DNA from: Artocarpus heterophyllus
Lineage: Eukaryota; Streptophyta; Magnoliopsida; Rosales; Moraceae
Length of the DNA stretch: 64,000 nucleotides
Assembly (NCBI GenBank): GCA_025403435.1
Contig: CM046348.1
Coordinates: 26,533,899 to 26,597,898, forward strand
Reading direction: 5' to 3'
Under the pieces are notes generated by a model, which made no database searches, had not been told where the DNA came from, and saw nothing but the letters and a program-made list of their open reading frames with translations. Position numbers and translations under genes: made by a program. Within the stretch, counting starts at the first letter, position 1. Each line of letters begins with the position of its first letter. Shown here in pieces: positions 60,564 through 64,000 of the stretch.

Positions 60564-60757
60564 AGTGGTCCTGTACCCACAAACGCTTCTTTAGTTGCAA
60601 ACACAGACGCTGCCTTATTTGTATGCCACGTTCAAATCTTATTTTTCGTCTCGAAAGATTGCTTTTTTAAGTACCATTCTTATTTAGTTCAATAACAGAA
60701 CTGCCACTAACGTACACACAACAATCCTGTCCAACGAGGGGAAAAAAAAATCTAAAA

Positions 60758-61004
60758 ATGATATTTGGAGTTTTATCTCTCCTACCTCGCCTCCGCGTCC
60801 ACTCCCTTCCCAGACCTAACTCCCCGTCAGCCCTATTCCTCATTTTCTTCGTGGGGTTCTTTTCTTGGTTTCTCCTCCGCCGCCCAACTCTCTCAGTTCT
60901 TTCTCACTCCCTAGTTTCCCCTTTCCTTCATTTCTTCGCCAAGGCTCTCTCTTTTTCTCCTGGCTCTCTCTTGCTTGAACTTCGTTTCTCCACCAACCCT
61001 CTGT
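60758..61004 (+). pseudogene. Unrecognised open frame cut by a hAT MITE
   Basis: An open frame starting MIFGVLSLLPRLRV runs through unusually C/T-rich, coding-like sequence with a hydrophobic stretch (LIFFVGFFSWFLL) and reaches the MITE at 61005. The C/T-rich composition resumes after the MITE at 61683-61880 (for example the open frame 61653-61892), so a first exon or 5' region was probably split. No protein family is recognised. It may also be a non-coding leader. Confidence 0.35.
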
Positions 61005-61674
61005 TAGAGGTGACAACAAACGTGTTTATATCGTGTTATTAAATAAATAAATAAATAAATAAATAAATTAACAAAAACTAAGACTTCAATTCATTCACGC
61101 ACTTGAAATATATAATACATGTACCACAACACAATATAGTTAAAAGAAATTAATATTTATTTTTAACTACATAATTTTTAATTTTTAATTGTTTTAAATT
61201 GGTTTTTTATTTTTTTCTTCAATTTTTAAATAAGCCACATTAGAGACGGCTTTGAATGGAAATACGCGCTTAAGATGAGAACTGAGGCGTTATATAGAAA
61301 AGGGTTAAAGGGAAACATGTTGTTTTCTTTCAATGTGAGACTTTGAAAGTTTCAAAGGCAGAAATACATAATAAATATATTAAAAGCTATTAATAAACAT
61401 CAGATGGTAGGTTAGTGTGGTGGTGGCATGCACAGTAAATGCACCTAAGGGGGCAAGGTTTGATTTCTTGTGCTACAAAATCAGAATTTTTTTTTGTTTT
61501 AAGTTTAAAGGTGCAGTAAACATATTAAAGCGTGTTAATCATGTTAGCACGAATCCAACACGTTTATTTTCGTATTATTCGTGTCAACCCATTTAAGGCC
61601 AATTTAATAAACGTGCGTTTCAAACCAATTTATATCGTATCGTTTTCGTATCGTGTCTAAAATTGCCGGCTCTA
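61005..61674. mobile_element. hAT-type MITE
   Basis: The ends TAGAGGTGACAACAAACG and, inverted, TAGAGCCGGCAATTTTAG share the TAGAG..G.CAA pattern of hAT TIRs. Flanks CCCTCTGT (60997-61004) and CCTTCTGT (61675-61682) are an 8-base duplication with one mismatch. The interior is AT-rich, with an AAAT microsatellite at 61041-61068 and no coding sequence. Confidence 0.8.
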
Positions 61675-61882
61675 CCTTCTGTCTTTCCTCTGCCATCTTT
61701 CTCTTGCTAGCCTCCAAACACCTCCAAGTTGGCCAGGACAGATTGTTGCCTCCAAATCAGAAGCTCGTGAGCATCGGTGCCAACAACCTTTCACCACTGT
61801 TCCTTTCACGTCATTCCATGCCGCGAGCCACGAGAAGTCCAATGGAGGTAACCCGTTATATGGATGTAGTGTTTTTTAGTTC

Positions 61883-62640
61883 TCCAAACTAGGACCTGTC
61901 ATAGAAATATGATTTTCTTGGCCAATATATGCTTGTTTTGGGCGTGAATTGAAAAAGAATAAATTTTTACATGAAAATGGAAGCATAAAATTTTTACATG
62001 AAAGTGAAAGCATCAACAAAAGCTAGTTACTCAATTAGAAGCATCATTAGAAGTTGACTCAAATTTTACATGAAATTTCTACATGAAATTTTAATCTCAT
62101 TACTAATTCTTAACTACACTCTAGCCGTTTGATTTTTGCATCATGAAGTATAAGAATTTTAGAAGTTGACTATACTGCTAAAAACTCTTAATTAACCAAC
62201 TTTACTGACATAATGATGTGTTAAATGTGTTAAGTTATGAGGGGTCTCCCTTTCTCCAGTGAAGAGAGACTGCATGAACTCAAGAAAATATGATTTTGTT
62301 GACAAAAAAATGCCTATTTTGGGCTTGTTTTGGGCATGAATTGAGGAAGAAGAAGAAGAAGAAGAGGAATATATGATTCAATAATTAAAAGGAAACCCAA
62401 TTTTTTAATTTTCCATTAGTGTTTTTTTTTTTAATTTCCCAATGCTTGTAGCAATATAGGATTCAATTAGATTATAATCTAAAATTTATTGTGTTGAGTC
62501 TTGTTCATTTATTACGGGGTTGCTTCCCTTGTTTTCTTGTTTTCCTTTTCTTAGTTTTGCTTTGAAGGACAGATTGCCCTTTGGTGTTAATTATGCTTTA
62601 TTTGTTTTTTTAAATTTGTTTTCAATTTTTATAAAATTTG
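61883..62640. other. Spacer before the DUF1985-like locus
   Basis: AT-rich, with repeated TTTTACATGAAA phrases near 61965-62090 and a GAA run at 62345-62368. No gene is recognised. Confidence 0.5.
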
Positions 62641-64000
62641 TTTTCATATTGGACAGTCTCTGAGACTAGATTTGGTCTTGAGGACTCAGAAGCATTATGA
62701 TTGTAGGGTATCAAAGAAGTCTAAATATCAGTATTATACAAAGCTTATTATAGACAAACTGAACCTAGCTAAAAGATTTGCAGTGGTTTAGACTCACCCA
62801 ATTTGGCAATGTGTTAGACGTGATTAAAATTTTTTGACACTTTGGCCAGTTGTTGTGGTCAATGGTGTTGTAGATGGCAACAAGGAATGCTGGCAATGAA
62901 TTTGGATAGTTGTTAATGGTGTTCCAATTAGGTACTCATTAAAGGATCATGTTTTGCTCGCAAGATTATATTGTAGTGATCAGTATCATGTTGTTGAGGA
63001 AGCGGATGAGGACTACTCCACCGTTTATGCAAAGACATTGGCCGCATAACATATAAGTTTCTATCTATGATGTTGTTAACAAGATGGAACAAAACATAGA
63101 AGCTCTAAAACAGTTTAGAGAAGAGGAAGATGGCGGCTTTGATATTTATCATTGGTGTTTTGATGGCCAACGACAAAAGTTTTTTGAAAATCAAATCATA
63201 GTGCTTAACTTTGGTTAACAACATTGATGCATTCTGTACCTATCCTTGGGGCCGAGAGTCCTTCAAGTATTCAGTCAAACAATTGAATAAAGATGTAAGG
63301 AGTAAGGTTAACTTGAGCAATGCAACATTTATTTTCAATGGATTTATATATCCATTTGAGGCAATTAAATATGAATAATTTATATATGTATTTGATATCA
63401 CATTAAAGATTTAATATTTAATATAATATTTGATACAAAAATTAATTTTGGTTTAGTTATTTGTCTATGAGTATATCCCAACGGTTGCAAACAGATTTGC
63501 TACCCCCATCCCAGCAGAAGCTCCTGTTCCCCGAATATGTTGCTGGAAGACAAGAAAGTGGCAGGGTGCAGCAAATCCTTCGAGAGTTGAAATAAGTAAT
63601 TTAATAAAAGGGTAATAGGTTGGTGTCTACCTACTTCTCATGGAATTATTGTACTAGTTAAAACTAACATAGTCGTAACAAGCATTTTTTTAATTTATTT
63701 TATAGGATATTTGTAGCATATTTTTTGCTACGAATGAGGACATGACAGCCTTATGGATGGTCAATTTTAGGCTTTTTATGGGAAGAGCAGTTGATCCAAT
63801 CATAAACCAGTTGACCAAGATACTTGATCGAGGAGAGCGCATAGTTTTTAGCTATGAGCATCCGGAGCATGTTTCTCCCTCCTTCGATGATCAAGATACA
63901 CCATCAACCTTTGAAGATGAGGATGCTCCTCCTAGAATAGTGTGGCTTGAGAATAAGGCAAAATCCATAAGGAAAAATCAAGAAGTCATGGGAAAAGAAA
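62641..64000 (+). pseudogene. DUF1985-like gene (Ulp1-type MULE associated), partial at window end
   Basis: Separate open pieces read as one plant family. WIVVNGVPIRYSLKDHVLLARLYCS (62920-63050). FREEEDGGFDIYHWCFDGQ (63080-63210). NIDAFCTYPWGRESFKYSVKQLNKD (63220-63378). VYEYIPTVANRFATPIP...RICCWKTRKWQG (63465-63615). LWMVNFRLFMGRAVDPIIN...FSYEHPEHVSPSFDD (63750-64000). The YPWG-x-SF and YEYIP elements are characteristic of the DUF1985 domain that precedes a Ulp1-like cysteine protease in many plant Mutator-like elements. Intervening stops, TAA at about 63050 and 63380, may be introns or damage. The protease part, if present, lies beyond the window. Confidence 0.55.

Noticed and set aside
1..64000. 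tRNA, rRNA, CRISPR or prokaryotic operon signals
   Set aside because: No tRNA T-loop with a matching acceptor stem, rRNA core or spacer-repeat array was seen. tRNA-like words at 12577, 42287 and 5197 are retrotransposon primer-binding sites.

Overview
The window is nuclear DNA of a flowering plant, most likely a eudicot. The evidence is an AT-rich background with A/T homopolymers and TA or AAT microsatellites, spliced genes with GT-AG introns, and plant-type LTR retrotransposons, hAT, PIF/Harbinger and Mutator-like elements. There is no operon structure, and I see no tRNA, rRNA or CRISPR. Most of the 64 kb is transposable elements inserted into one another and into a few host genes.

Layout. 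1-3.4 kb: AT-rich spacer, then a 1.6 kb element with long inverted ends and a GC-richer core (Pack-MULE candidate). 3.5-20.9 kb: one small host gene, a glucosidase II beta-like (PRKCSH N-terminal) membrane protein. Its five exons are spread over 17 kb because a Ty1/copia element sits in intron 3 and a 10.3 kb Ty3/gypsy (Tekay/Del-like) element sits in the last exon. The gypsy element carries a further unclassified 1.4 kb insert with ten copies of a GCGCCTAGGCGC-type palindrome. 22.2-23.0 kb: long-TIR element. 23.2-32.4 kb: minus-strand Ty1/copia element whose protease region holds a 4.2 kb hAT transposon with a nearly intact transposase. 32.8-33.9 kb: a broken PPR gene. 34.6-36.2 kb: an intact two-exon papain-like cysteine protease on the minus strand, the only clearly intact host gene. 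38.4-49.3 kb: a PIF/Harbinger transposon inserted in a minisatellite; its transposase is split by a Reina-like Ty3/gypsy element. 49.3-60.5 kb: mostly gene-free spacer with a foldback element and TA repeats. 60.5-61.9 kb: a promoter-like G-box/TATA segment and an open frame interrupted by a hAT MITE. 62.6-64 kb: start of a DUF1985-type (Ulp1-MULE-associated) gene running off the window.

Insertion boundaries are unusually clear. Exact target-site duplications were read for both copia elements (TCAGA, CTTTC), both gypsy elements (TGCCA, TATTT) and the hAT (CATTGGGT). This lets insertion order and the pre-insertion reading frames be deduced. No new cellular system is evident. The most unusual items are the palindrome-array insert, the GC-rich subterminal arrays of the hAT, and a young gypsy copy with substitutions at both the reverse transcriptase and integrase active sites. 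All calls come from reading the sequence by eye; family names rest on motif recognition, not on database searches.
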